Part shown: one piece after another, positions 34,242 through 43,018 of the stretch
Numbering within the stretch: position 1 is the first letter of the stretch
How the letters are laid out: the number at the start of each line of letters is the position of its first letter
Assembly (NCBI GenBank): GCA_964549105.1
Contig: CAZJTZ010000010.1
Coordinates: 42,333 to 106,332 of the forward strand
Source of the DNA: Hydrogenedens sp964549105
GTDB lineage: Bacteria; Hydrogenedentota; Hydrogenedentia; Hydrogenedentales; Hydrogenedentaceae
Length of the DNA: 64,000 nucleotides
Reading direction: 5' to 3'
Position numbers and translations under genes: made by a program
Notes under the pieces: generated by a model
Database searches by the model: none
Told to the model about the DNA's origin: nothing
What the model saw: only the letters and a program-made list of their open reading frames with translations

Positions 34242-36602
34242 ATGAGACAGGACTTATCAAAAAAGGGATTGGGAGTTTTTTCTATCGTAAGTATTTTGAT
34301 TATTATTGCATGGGGTCTTTACGCTATTTACGATTGGTGGTCACCACCAGTAGTTCCTGCGTGTGCTTCTGCAAATACATTTTCAGCAGAACGAGCCGTA
34401 AAATTGCTGGAATATCCAACGCAAATGATACATCCTTACGGTTCGCAAGAACTTGCAAAGGTTCGCCAATATCTTGTTCAAAAACTTAAATTGTTAGGCG
34501 TAGAACCTATCGTCCAAACAGAGTATCTTGCAAACTCCTCAAAACATGGGCACAATTCTATGGAACGAGTAGATAATATTATGGTTGTGCTTCCCGGATA
34601 TGCACCCACTCGTTCTATTTTACTCATGGGACATTACGACTCTACCCCTTACGGCGTTGGTTGTGCAGATGACGGTTCCGCTGTGGCTACGATGTATGAA
34701 ACGATACGGGCTCTACTTCATAACCCTCCATTGAAAAATGATGTAATCTTTCTCTTTACAGATGGCGAAGAAGCAGGATTATTGGGTCCCCGTGCTTTTT
34801 TGAAACATCCTCTTTTCGAAACAGTTGGGTTATGCTTTAATTTCGAGGCTCGTGGTCATTATGGTCCGTCTATGATGTACCAAACAAGTAATAACAATCT
34901 ATGGCTAATCAAGGAATTTGCAAAAGCAGCCCCTTATCCGCGAGCAAGTTCTGCAATGTTCGAAATTGCAGGAAAAATGCCCACTTCTACTGACTATTAT
35001 GTCCTAAAACCCAGAGGTGTAGCCGGCTTCGACTTTGCTTTTGTCGGAGGTATCCGCTACTATCACACACCAAACGATAACATTGAGCATATGTCTCTTC
35101 GTTCACTACAACATCATGGTTCGTATGCACTATCATTAGTCAAACATTTTGGAAGCCTCGACCTATCACACTTAAAAATTGGCTATCCATTTGAACCCTC
35201 AGCAGAAAACAGTATCTACTTCACTGCCCCTGTAAACCATACAATCGTATATTCAGAAAAGTGGATATTTCCTTTGCTATTATCGGCAATCGTTTTATAT
35301 CTATTAATGCTTCTTGTAATAAAGATATTCTGGCGAATACGAGTCTGGGATGTTGTTAAAAATCTTATTCAAAATTTAGTGCACATCTTACTCGTATCGG
35401 GTCTAATTGGTGGACTTATTGGACTCACATTTTTAATCTACAAACATTATATTGTGTATTATGAACTAACTTACCTTGTGATGGGCTTACTAACGGCATC
35501 AGGCCTATTTCTCATATTTCTACCTATTATCTATAAACGGTTAGACCCCCACATTTTCTTTTCTACTGCTTTATTACCATGGTTGGGATTAGCAATTTAC
35601 TCAAGTATAGCAGCACCAACTGCAAGTTATATTTTTGTGTGGATAGTTATCATTGGTAGTATATGCGGGATTATCGGTTCTGTTCCATTTATACCACAGC
35701 ATTGGCAAAGGAATTTCTTCTGGTTCACCCTCTGGACTCTTATTCCAACACTTGTGGCTATATATTTCTTTTCTCCATTACTCGTGCTGGGTGTTCAGGC
35801 CCTAACACCTATTTTTATCCCTGTGCTTATGGTATTTCTCATTCTTATTTTTCATTTATTTACGGGTCTTCTTTACAATTTAATAGGAAATAAAAAGATT
35901 TGCTATCAATGGGGATTTCTCCTTTTGATTATAGGACTTCTCATATATGCCTATCCCATGATATTCTTCCGATTCACCAAAGAAACACCTAAAGTGAACC
36001 ATCTGTGCTATGGTCTGGACTGGGATACAAATTCAGCATGGTGGATGACTCGGGATAAACACTTGGACAAATGGCTAAAACAATTTTTTCAGGATGAAGA
36101 ACATTTTCAAAAACCACATTTATTCACTGGAGATAATGAAACTATCCGTTTTTCAGAAACTTCCCTTGCAAATTTTTCTGAACCTATTGTTTCTGTTCTG
36201 GAAGATAAAATTGATGGTGATGTGCAACACCTTAAAGTATCCATTGTCTCATTAAGAAAAGCAGCAGAAGTCCAAGTAGAATTGGGAGATGGATTGGAAA
36301 TTCTATCCGCAAAAGTCAATGGCATAAACTATGAAGGAACAGATGGCAACACTATCCCCAGATGGAATTTGCGGTATCGTGGCTTTCCAGGAGAAAATGG
36401 TATCACTTTTGATTGGCAATTAAAACACAAAAAACCTCTGCAAATCACAGTTGTAGAAAAGAGTTATGTTCTCCCTCCTTTACCAGGTATAGGTATGCCT
36501 CTACGACCTGATTATATGATAGCCGAACCTAACACAGTCGAATGGTGGAAGGATTTCCGAAGTAATGCAATCTATACCCGAAAAACCTTCCACCTAAATT
36601 AA
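34242..36602 (+). CDS. M28-family membrane metallopeptidase (FXNA-like)
   Basis: A 786-residue protein. One N-terminal anchor (residues 10-30) precedes an M28 zinc aminopeptidase domain. Metal ligands are visible in MGHYDST (His), CADDGSAVA (Asp), DGEEAGLLG (Glu pair), FEARG and YYHTPNDN (His). The C-terminal half has about eight transmembrane helices and then an extracytoplasmic beta-rich tail. This layout matches ER metallopeptidase 1 (FXNA)-like proteins found in many bacteria. It probably trims peptides outside the cytoplasm; the substrate is unknown. GAGGGAG lies 7 bases before the ATG. Convergent with the MFS gene, only 4 bases apart. Confidence 0.85.
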   Translation: MRQDLSKKGLGVFSIVSILIIIAWGLYAIYDWWSPPVVPACASANTFSAERAVKLLEYPTQMIHPYGSQELAKVRQYLVQKLKLLGVEPIVQTEYLANSSKHGHNSMERVDNIMVVLPGYAPTRSILLMGHYDSTPYGVGCADDGSAVATMYETIRALLHNPPLKNDVIFLFTDGEEAGLLGPRAFLKHPLFETVGLCFNFEARGHYGPSMMYQTSNNNLWLIKEFAKAAPYPRASSAMFEIAGKMPTSTDYYVLKPRGVAGFDFAFVGGIRYYHTPNDNIEHMSLRSLQHHGSYALSLVKHFGSLDLSHLKIGYPFEPSAENSIYFTAPVNHTIVYSEKWIFPLLLSAIVLYLLMLLVIKIFWRIRVWDVVKNLIQNLVHILLVSGLIGGLIGLTFLIYKHYIVYYELTYLVMGLLTASGLFLIFLPIIYKRLDPHIFFSTALLPWLGLAIYSSIAAPTASYIFVWIVIIGSICGIIGSVPFIPQHWQRNFFWFTLWTLIPTLVAIYFFSPLLVLGVQALTPIFIPVLMVFLILIFHLFTGLLYNLIGNKKICYQWGFLLLIIGLLIYAYPMIFFRFTKETPKVNHLCYGLDWDTNSAWWMTRDKHLDKWLKQFFQDEEHFQKPHLFTGDNETIRFSETSLANFSEPIVSVLEDKIDGDVQHLKVSIVSLRKAAEVQVELGDGLEILSAKVNGINYEGTDGNTIPRWNLRYRGFPGENGITFDWQLKHKKPLQITVVEKSYVLPPLPGIGMPLRPDYMIAEPNTVEWWKDFRSNAIYTRKTFHLN

Positions 36603-36606
36603 TTCA

Positions 36607-37836
36607 TTAATTGCCTGCTACGCCTCCTATTGACGCAGGGGGATGGAAGAAAATCAGGAAAGCAATTGCACAAAGAACTGTCAATACACATGGGACTACA
36701 AATATTGGACGCCAACGGAATTTGCCTTCGTTATCCTTAAAGTAGTCCATAATAATCCCTGTGAACTGCGTCCCAATAAAGTTTCCTAAACCTAAGGTTA
36801 CTACTGTATTAAGTGCCTGAGCAGAAGCACGAATATCTGGGGGTGCCACCTTGTCCACAAATATTTGTCCTGCAAAGAAGAAGAAAGAGTATCCAATTCC
36901 ATGAAGGGCTAAAGAAGCCACAACCAACCACAGAGGTTTCATCATTGCAAAGAAAACATATCGAATAGGCCAGGCAATTACCCCAATAACAAGAACCCAT
37001 TGAATGCCAATTTCCTTCATTGCCCACGGTAGAAATACTGCCATACCTAAAATTTCACCTACTTGTGCAATTGTCATAACTGCTGGAACATAGGAATTGG
37101 CAACACCTATATCCTGTAAGAAAGGCGCCGTAGGAATATAGTAGAACTGCAGTTCCGTAGTAACGACAAAGGAAATTAATAGGAAAATAAGAAAATAATG
37201 TTCTTTCATCAACGAAATTGCTTCAAGGAATGCGAGAGGATTTGAAGGCGTTTCTGGTGGAGGTGTATGTGGAAGTGTAAAAGAATACAGCCCCAGAATA
37301 ATTGACATAATCCCTGCAATCATCAAGCAATCTGAAAATGTCTTTTTAATTTCTGACTTTTTAATATTCCTCAAAAGACTTAAAAGTAAACCGGCGATAA
37401 TCCAGCCAATTGTGCCCCATACACGAATCCTCGGCGATACAACATCTATAGCATCAGCAGGGATGTGGCTGAACATAAGAGAATTCACAAGTGCCAATGT
37501 TGGTGAATAAAGCAGTGAATATATGAGCATTAATATAAATAGTGGTCCAAACTTCCGTTTGTATGCTGCATAGACAAGACATATACCGCCAAGGATATGA
37601 ACTATTCCGAGAAAATACTCCGTTGCAAGATAACGGTCTGCAATTTGCCCACCTAAGAATGGTGAGATAATGCAAGCAATCGGAAGAGCCGCATAAATCA
37701 AGCCCGTTTGCTTTCCTGAAAACTTCAGGTCATCAATCAGATAAGCCGCCAATACAGGTGCCCATGCACCCCATACCGCAAATTCAAGAAACATCATTAC
37801 ACTAAGTCGAACATACATACCCGTATCAATTCCCAT
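36607..37836 (-). CDS. MFS transporter, nucleoside:H+ symporter type
   Basis: A 409-residue 12-helix major facilitator protein of the nucleoside:H+ symporter family (NupG/XapB relatives). Typical features are the N-terminal RLSVMMFLEFAVWGAWAP, the loop GGQIADRYLATE and RVWGTIGWIIAGLLLS. A conserved C-terminal part (LHGIGYSFFFFAGQIFVDK, then ASAQALNTVVTLG) also fits. A strong AAGGAGA precedes the ATG. With the CNT-type gene 5 kb away, this region holds two unrelated nucleoside-type importers, suggesting salvage of nucleosides; actual substrates are inferred only. Confidence 0.85.
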   Translation of the reverse strand: MGIDTGMYVRLSVMMFLEFAVWGAWAPVLAAYLIDDLKFSGKQTGLIYAALPIACIISPFLGGQIADRYLATEYFLGIVHILGGICLVYAAYKRKFGPLFILMLIYSLLYSPTLALVNSLMFSHIPADAIDVVSPRIRVWGTIGWIIAGLLLSLLRNIKKSEIKKTFSDCLMIAGIMSIILGLYSFTLPHTPPPETPSNPLAFLEAISLMKEHYFLIFLLISFVVTTELQFYYIPTAPFLQDIGVANSYVPAVMTIAQVGEILGMAVFLPWAMKEIGIQWVLVIGVIAWPIRYVFFAMMKPLWLVVASLALHGIGYSFFFFAGQIFVDKVAPPDIRASAQALNTVVTLGLGNFIGTQFTGIIMDYFKDNEGKFRWRPIFVVPCVLTVLCAIAFLIFFHPPASIGGVAGN

Positions 37837-37980
37837 TTGTATCTCCTTATCTTATTGATTTGTTTTTAATTTGAAAAAATTCTTTACATCTAATAATATA
37901 CACATTTCACGATGTTTATTTAAAACGGTTTCTACAAGGTGCTACACTTAAAAATAGAATAAAGATAGGAAAATTAATTT

Positions 37981-38703
37981 ATGGCAAATCTACTATTGAA
38001 CGAATTAATGGCTAAATCCCCTATTCCACGGCTGGTTGCCTGTTCCAGCCAGGGTTTTCTAAAAAAAGATATACAGAAAACAGAAAACTATAATGTAGTC
38101 GCCTTTGAATTAAGACTTGATTTGCTTCAGAAGGAATATCCTCAAAACTTTAAGCAAATAGTCAACCAAAACCTTCATCTCTTAAGTAATAAAAGAATTA
38201 TCCTGACAGTTCGGTCTAAGGAAGAAGGTGGGGTCTTTCAGGGAACAACAAAGGAAAAGGAAAAACTATATATAAAATATTTGTCATCTGCCTTTGCGGT
38301 AGATATTGAGGTTCGTGAATTGTCTCGTCTTTCTAATCTACTAACAGCAGCAAAGGAACAGAACAAAATTATTATCGCCTCTTATCATAATTTTTCGTCT
38401 GTCCCACCGATAAAAAACCTGCAACAGTGCGTTAGTAAAGGGAAAAAATTTGAGGCAGATGTAGTCAAAATAGCGGTATATGCAGACAATCCTATTGACC
38501 TGAGCCCTCTCTTGCTTCTTCAATATAAAGAGAAAACAATGCCTCTTTCTTTGATGTCTATGGGAAAAACAGCCCTGCTTTCAAGACTATTCCTTTCCAG
38601 TACAGGTTCAATATGGACTTATGCGTCTATCGGCAATCCCACGGCACCCTATCAACCTACTTGCAAACAAATTGCAGAATATTACAAAATGCTTATCCCT
38701 TAA
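37981..38703 (+). CDS. aroD: Type I 3-dehydroquinate dehydratase
   Basis: Shikimate pathway enzyme forming 3-dehydroshikimate via a Schiff base. 240 residues in a TIM barrel: VAFELRLDLL (substrate-binding Glu and Arg), ILTVRSKEEGG, catalytic His in IIASYHNF, Schiff-base Lys in DVVKIAVYADN and the C-terminal Arg/Ser/Gln region. The C-terminal part (SMGKTALLSRL, then TYASIGNPTAPYQPT) agrees with AroD, including SIG...APGQ-like sequence. AGGA precedes the ATG. No other aro genes are adjacent; fusion to shikimate dehydrogenase is absent. Confidence 0.88.
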   Translation: MANLLLNELMAKSPIPRLVACSSQGFLKKDIQKTENYNVVAFELRLDLLQKEYPQNFKQIVNQNLHLLSNKRIILTVRSKEEGGVFQGTTKEKEKLYIKYLSSAFAVDIEVRELSRLSNLLTAAKEQNKIIIASYHNFSSVPPIKNLQQCVSKGKKFEADVVKIAVYADNPIDLSPLLLLQYKEKTMPLSLMSMGKTALLSRLFLSSTGSIWTYASIGNPTAPYQPTCKQIAEYYKMLIP

Positions 38704-38784
38704 TGAGTTGTAGAAATCATATCCATTTTGTATAATTATAATTTAATTAGTGAACAAATAAATTATCTGAGGGAGAAGAAAATA

Positions 38785-38958
38785 ATGCAGAAGGCGGTTA
38801 TCATTCAATCCAATGGTGCAGGAAAAAATGACCTTGAATCTTTACTTCGTCAGGGATGGAAACTTGTGTCTGTTACAGCCAACAACGGTCCCAGTTATAA
38901 TGATTTTCTAATCATTCTCAGGAAAGATGATACAACAGAAACCACAGAGGAGCAGTAA
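38785..38958 (+). CDS. Small DUF4177-like protein
   Basis: A 57-residue protein with the pattern LESLLRQGWKLVSVTANNG followed by a hydrophobic strand (DFLIILRKDD), close to the DUF4177 fold in which a GW-x-L-V-S motif sits before the last strand. Function unknown. The frame opens from a TTG at 38728, but the ATG at 38785 has GAGGGAGA just upstream and aligns with short family members. It follows aroD by 81 bases on the same strand. Confidence 0.6.
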   Translation: MQKAVIIQSNGAGKNDLESLLRQGWKLVSVTANNGPSYNDFLIILRKDDTTETTEEQ

Positions 38959-39012
38959 ACTTTTTCGAACAGATAGGTTCTATATATCCTATATAACCTC
39001 TTCTCTTATTGG

Positions 39013-40449
39013 TTAACCTGTAAGGTAGCGGTGAATCGCAGAGGCAGCCGTACGAGCCTGTCCCATAGCACTAATAACCGTTGCCGCACCTGAAACAATA
39101 TCCCCACCTGCAAAGATACCCGGCACTGAAGTCATCATTGTCTCTGGGTCCACTACAAGCGTACCATGCTTTGTTGTTTTCAAGTCGGGCATAGATTGAG
39201 GAATAAGCGGATTGGGTTGATTACCGATGGCTATAATAACTGTATCCACATCCAATCTAAATTCAGAACCAGGTACAGGAACAGGACGGCGTCTTCCAGT
39301 GGCATCGGGTTCGCCTAATTCCATCCGTATACATTCCATCCCAACAACGCGATGATGTTCATCGCCAAAAATACGCACCGGATTGTTCAGCAGCATCATT
39401 TTCACACCTTCTTGCTCTGCGTGATGAATCTCTTCAGCACGGGCTGGCATCTGTTCACGGGCACGACGATATACAATAGTTACATCGCCTCCCAAACGCA
39501 ATGCCGTCCTTGCAGAGTCCATTGCCACATTTCCTCCACCAACCACAGCCACTTTATTCCGTTTAATCGGTGGTGTATCATATTTCGGGAAAAGGTAGGC
39601 TTTCATTAGATTGGAACGGGTCAAGTATTCATTTGCAGAATATACACCCACCAGATTTTCACCGGGAATCCCCATAAATGATGGCAATCCCGCACCTGTG
39701 CCAATAAATATAGCATGGTATCCATTATTAAATAGTTCAGGTATCGTAGCATTACGCCCAATTACGAAATCCATTACAAACTCAACACCCAATCGTTTCA
39801 GATACTCCACCTCTGCACGTACAATCTCCTTTGGCAAACGAAATTCAGGGATACCATACATCAAAACTCCACCTGACTCATGCAACGCTTCAAATACAGT
39901 AACCTCATGTCCTAACTTAATAAGGTCCCCTGCAACGGTTAATCCTGCTGGACCTGCACCTACTACGGCTACCCGTTTCCCCGTTTTGGGAGGAATTTCA
40001 GGTAATCGAACCTGTCCACTGGCTCGTTCAAAATCCGCCGCAAACCGCTCCATACGCCCAATGGCTACCGACTCGCCCTTTACACCTAATATACATTTAC
40101 TCTCGCATTGTTCCTCCTGCGGACAGACTCGCCCACATACCGCAGGCAGAGCATTTTGTTTCTTAATGTGTTGTGCCGCTTCGAGAAACTTCTCTTCACG
40201 AATAAATCGAATAAATCCCGGAATATCTATATGCACGGGACAGCCTTCTACACAACCCGGTTTTTTACAGTCGAGACACCTTGAAGACTCTAACAGGGCT
40301 AATTCTGGCGTATAGCCGAAAGGCACTTCTTCAAAATTATGTCGTCTGTCCTCGGGGGCTTGTTCGGGCATAGGTTGCCGTGGAATTTTTGCTCCCTTTT
40401 TAGGTGTTGTTCCTGTGGTTTTTATTTCTGGATTCTCTGGTTGTGTCAT
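39013..40449 (-). CDS. NfnB/GltD-like NADPH-dependent flavin oxidoreductase
   Basis: 478 residues, homologous to the small subunit of glutamate synthase and the large subunit of NfnAB. The N-terminal part carries [4Fe-4S] Cys motifs (CLDCKKPGCVEGCP and CGRVCPQEEQCESKC). An FAD-binding Rossmann motif VAVVGAGPAG and an NADP-binding motif VAVVGGGNVAMD follow, then FAGGDIVSGAATV. It could be annotated as stand-alone NADPH glutamate synthase (GltA), but its position 6 bases after a gene whose C-terminus is NfnA-like makes the NfnAB pairing much more likely. It ends the four-gene operon. In Nfn this subunit binds NADP(H) and holds the bifurcating FAD. Confidence 0.85.
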   Translation of the reverse strand: MTQPENPEIKTTGTTPKKGAKIPRQPMPEQAPEDRRHNFEEVPFGYTPELALLESSRCLDCKKPGCVEGCPVHIDIPGFIRFIREEKFLEAAQHIKKQNALPAVCGRVCPQEEQCESKCILGVKGESVAIGRMERFAADFERASGQVRLPEIPPKTGKRVAVVGAGPAGLTVAGDLIKLGHEVTVFEALHESGGVLMYGIPEFRLPKEIVRAEVEYLKRLGVEFVMDFVIGRNATIPELFNNGYHAIFIGTGAGLPSFMGIPGENLVGVYSANEYLTRSNLMKAYLFPKYDTPPIKRNKVAVVGGGNVAMDSARTALRLGGDVTIVYRRAREQMPARAEEIHHAEQEGVKMMLLNNPVRIFGDEHHRVVGMECIRMELGEPDATGRRRPVPVPGSEFRLDVDTVIIAIGNQPNPLIPQSMPDLKTTKHGTLVVDPETMMTSVPGIFAGGDIVSGAATVISAMGQARTAASAIHRYLTG

Positions 40450-40455
40450 TGTTTC

Positions 40456-42984
40456 CTAACCTCTTTCCATACAAGAACAATAATTATGATGATGTTCTCT
40501 ATGTATCGTTTCTGCTGGTTGTGTAAGGCTAACCGCCTGTATCTCCTCAGCGCTATACGCTTCTCTGCGGTCGCGAACCTCTTCCCAATCAACCAGATGT
40601 GCATCAAAAAACGGACCGTCTACGCAGGCAAATTTGGTTTGACCATCTACGCTAATTCGGCAGGCACCGCACATACCTGTTCCATCTAACATAATCGGGT
40701 TCAGGGCACAAAGGACTTTCGTCCCCAGAGAACGCGTCTCTTCTGCGGTTATCATCATCATAAATGGACAACCTACTGCTACCACCAGGTCTACCTTTTC
40801 ACCTGCATTAAGCAGTCGCTTCAACGCATCAATGGCATGCCCCTTTTCCCCTGAGGACGCATCTATAGTCGTCTGGATAAATCGGTCGCTAACCGCACTC
40901 AACTCTTTCTGATAATATGCTAAATAATGACTTCGTGCTTCGGAAATCATTATGACCTTGTTTCCCTGTTCCTTCAAGGCTCGAATTAATCGGACTACCG
41001 CACCTGTTCCATAACAACCACCTAAAATTACCACAGTGCCATATTTTTTTATCTCAAACGCTGTGCCCAACGGACCAACTACATGTTCTAACTGCTCCCC
41101 CTGAAACACAGAAATCATCTTTCGGCTGGACAGGCCTTTTTCCTGAACAATCAGTGTTATCGTGCCTTTCTCTTCATCCCAATCACTCAAAGTATAGGGA
41201 ATCCGTTCCGAATTTTTATCTACCATCACAATCACAAATTGCCCTGGCAATGCTTTTTTTGCAATAGCAGGTGCATAGATTACAAATTCATAAGTGTTTG
41301 GCACTAATTCTCTGCGTGACAAAACCATAAACTGTTTCGGTGATTCTATTGTCTCTGATGTATCTTTTTCCTTTTCAGTTTCAGATTCTTTCCCTTCTTC
41401 AAAACCCCTTACTGCTACTAATCCTGAGACATAATTCTCAATCCGATAACCCCTGAACCATTCTCGTCGCTCTTCTAAATTTTGTGAAGCAGGTGGAGGT
41501 GTTTTTCTATTTAGGTTAAGACTAATATTTTCCAGTCCTAATTCCCCTGTAATTGCTTCAACCTTATCATAGACTTTCCAATTGTCAGGTGAAAGAGCCT
41601 TACCAATAGATTGAATCACTTCCCATTCAGGTTTGGCTTCGCCCGGCGGATTACATGCCTGAACCAGAGGACGCAGACTGTTGTCTTTATCCATTATAGT
41701 TCCTGAAACCTCTGCAAACACACCGACAGGATAAACCACATCTGCGGACTTTGTCCAGTCGTTATAAAATATATCTAATGCAATAACCACCTCAAACTGA
41801 TTTCTCAACTCCTGTGGAATAAAGGGTCCTGTGGTAATTATTGCCTTAACTCCATCAGGAACATGTATAACTTTCGCAAAACCTTTTTTATCTGGCTCAA
41901 TTTCAAAATAATATGGTGATTTCATTACCTCTTGCGTAAATTTCTTAAAAACATATCTGTCCTCCAATGTGCTGGAAGTATCACAAACAAGTGCAAATGC
42001 TTTCCCTGAATAATTTTGTAGTAGTTCTACACAACGATTCACAGTTTCATCATGCGTTACTGGTCTCAACACCTTATTTATGCGTATCTGTGGTGTTCGG
42101 AGACGGTCGGGACTGTTCAAAAGTTCAGGTATTGCAAAATGCCCTAAAACGCAAATAGGCAAATTATCATAAAGTCCTGTAGCCATAATAGATTTGCCAT
42201 TAGAGGCATACACCGCCAATGCACATCCTTCGTCGCAATAAATACAGGTTGTTCCTGTTTTTGTTTCAGGGCGTCCAAACCACTTGGCATAGCGGTCTGA
42301 TAAAGTGCCGGTAGGACAAACATCTACACAGGAGCCACAAAAGGTGCACCCTGCTTCATGTAAATTACGACCAAAGGCTTGCCCTATATGTGTCTGACTG
42401 CTACGATGTACAAAATCTATTACCGATTTCCCTTGATGTAATTTGCAAATTCGGACACATCTACCACAGAGAATACATAGATTCAAATCGCGGTCTATGA
42501 ACGGTTCTGAACGCTCTATGGGTCTATAATGATACTGTGGTGCAACCATAATCTCAGCCAAACCCAAATCTGCCGATAATTCACGGACCTCACACACCTC
42601 TTTATTGTTGCAGGTATGACAACCTGTGGTTGCTCCGACTTTTTCTGACTTTGAACGATACCTATCACATATCTCGCGTCTGTCACATATCAAACAGGCG
42701 CTGGGATGTTCTAACATCATCAGACCTAAAATATTTCTGCGTAATAAACGCAACGGCTCGGTCTGAGTGTGGATAACCATTCCATCGGTTATCGGAGTAG
42801 AACAGGAAGTAGGATAGCCACGCATCCCTTCTACTTCCACAATACAAATTCGACATGCTCCAAACGGAGGTAAGGCAGGATGGGTGCAAAGATGTGGAAT
42901 AGATATACCATTACGCAAAGCACATTCTAATATGGTTTCACCTGCTCGTGCTTCTACTTTTTTCCCGTCAATAACTACATTCAC
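40456..42984 (-). CDS. NuoG-like Fe-S protein fused to NfnA-type FAD/NAD domain
   Basis: An 842-residue fusion. Residues 1-75: [2Fe-2S] ferredoxin (C33, C44, C47, C61). Residues 93-131: the NuoG-type His-Cys3 site (H93, C97, C100, C106) and an added Cys triplet (C122, C125, C131). Then two [4Fe-4S] ferredoxin motifs (C170-180 and C213-223) and a molybdopterin-family Fe4S4 motif (C247, C250, C254, C278). The following oxidoreductase domain is only about 200 residues, far shorter than a catalytic molybdenum domain. Residues about 555-800 form an FNR-like module with GGCYGTGAVVRLI and a C-terminal [2Fe-2S] site (MCGACRISVDG). It seems to be the Fe-S relay joining the NuoEF-like unit to the NfnB-like protein. 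GTG start with GAGAGG upstream. Confidence 0.85.
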   Translation of the reverse strand: MNVVIDGKKVEARAGETILECALRNGISIPHLCTHPALPPFGACRICIVEVEGMRGYPTSCSTPITDGMVIHTQTEPLRLLRRNILGLMMLEHPSACLICDRREICDRYRSKSEKVGATTGCHTCNNKEVCEVRELSADLGLAEIMVAPQYHYRPIERSEPFIDRDLNLCILCGRCVRICKLHQGKSVIDFVHRSSQTHIGQAFGRNLHEAGCTFCGSCVDVCPTGTLSDRYAKWFGRPETKTGTTCIYCDEGCALAVYASNGKSIMATGLYDNLPICVLGHFAIPELLNSPDRLRTPQIRINKVLRPVTHDETVNRCVELLQNYSGKAFALVCDTSSTLEDRYVFKKFTQEVMKSPYYFEIEPDKKGFAKVIHVPDGVKAIITTGPFIPQELRNQFEVVIALDIFYNDWTKSADVVYPVGVFAEVSGTIMDKDNSLRPLVQACNPPGEAKPEWEVIQSIGKALSPDNWKVYDKVEAITGELGLENISLNLNRKTPPPASQNLEERREWFRGYRIENYVSGLVAVRGFEEGKESETEKEKDTSETIESPKQFMVLSRRELVPNTYEFVIYAPAIAKKALPGQFVIVMVDKNSERIPYTLSDWDEEKGTITLIVQEKGLSSRKMISVFQGEQLEHVVGPLGTAFEIKKYGTVVILGGCYGTGAVVRLIRALKEQGNKVIMISEARSHYLAYYQKELSAVSDRFIQTTIDASSGEKGHAIDALKRLLNAGEKVDLVVAVGCPFMMMITAEETRSLGTKVLCALNPIMLDGTGMCGACRISVDGQTKFACVDGPFFDAHLVDWEEVRDRREAYSAEEIQAVSLTQPAETIHREHHHNYCSCMERG

Positions 42985-43018
42985 GACGATATTACCTCTC
43001 TAATTAAAACAAATCCGA

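Noticed and set aside
39013..40449. Stand-alone glutamate synthase small subunit
   Set aside because: No large glutamate synthase subunit nearby; it directly follows an NfnA-like module, so an Nfn-type role is more likely.
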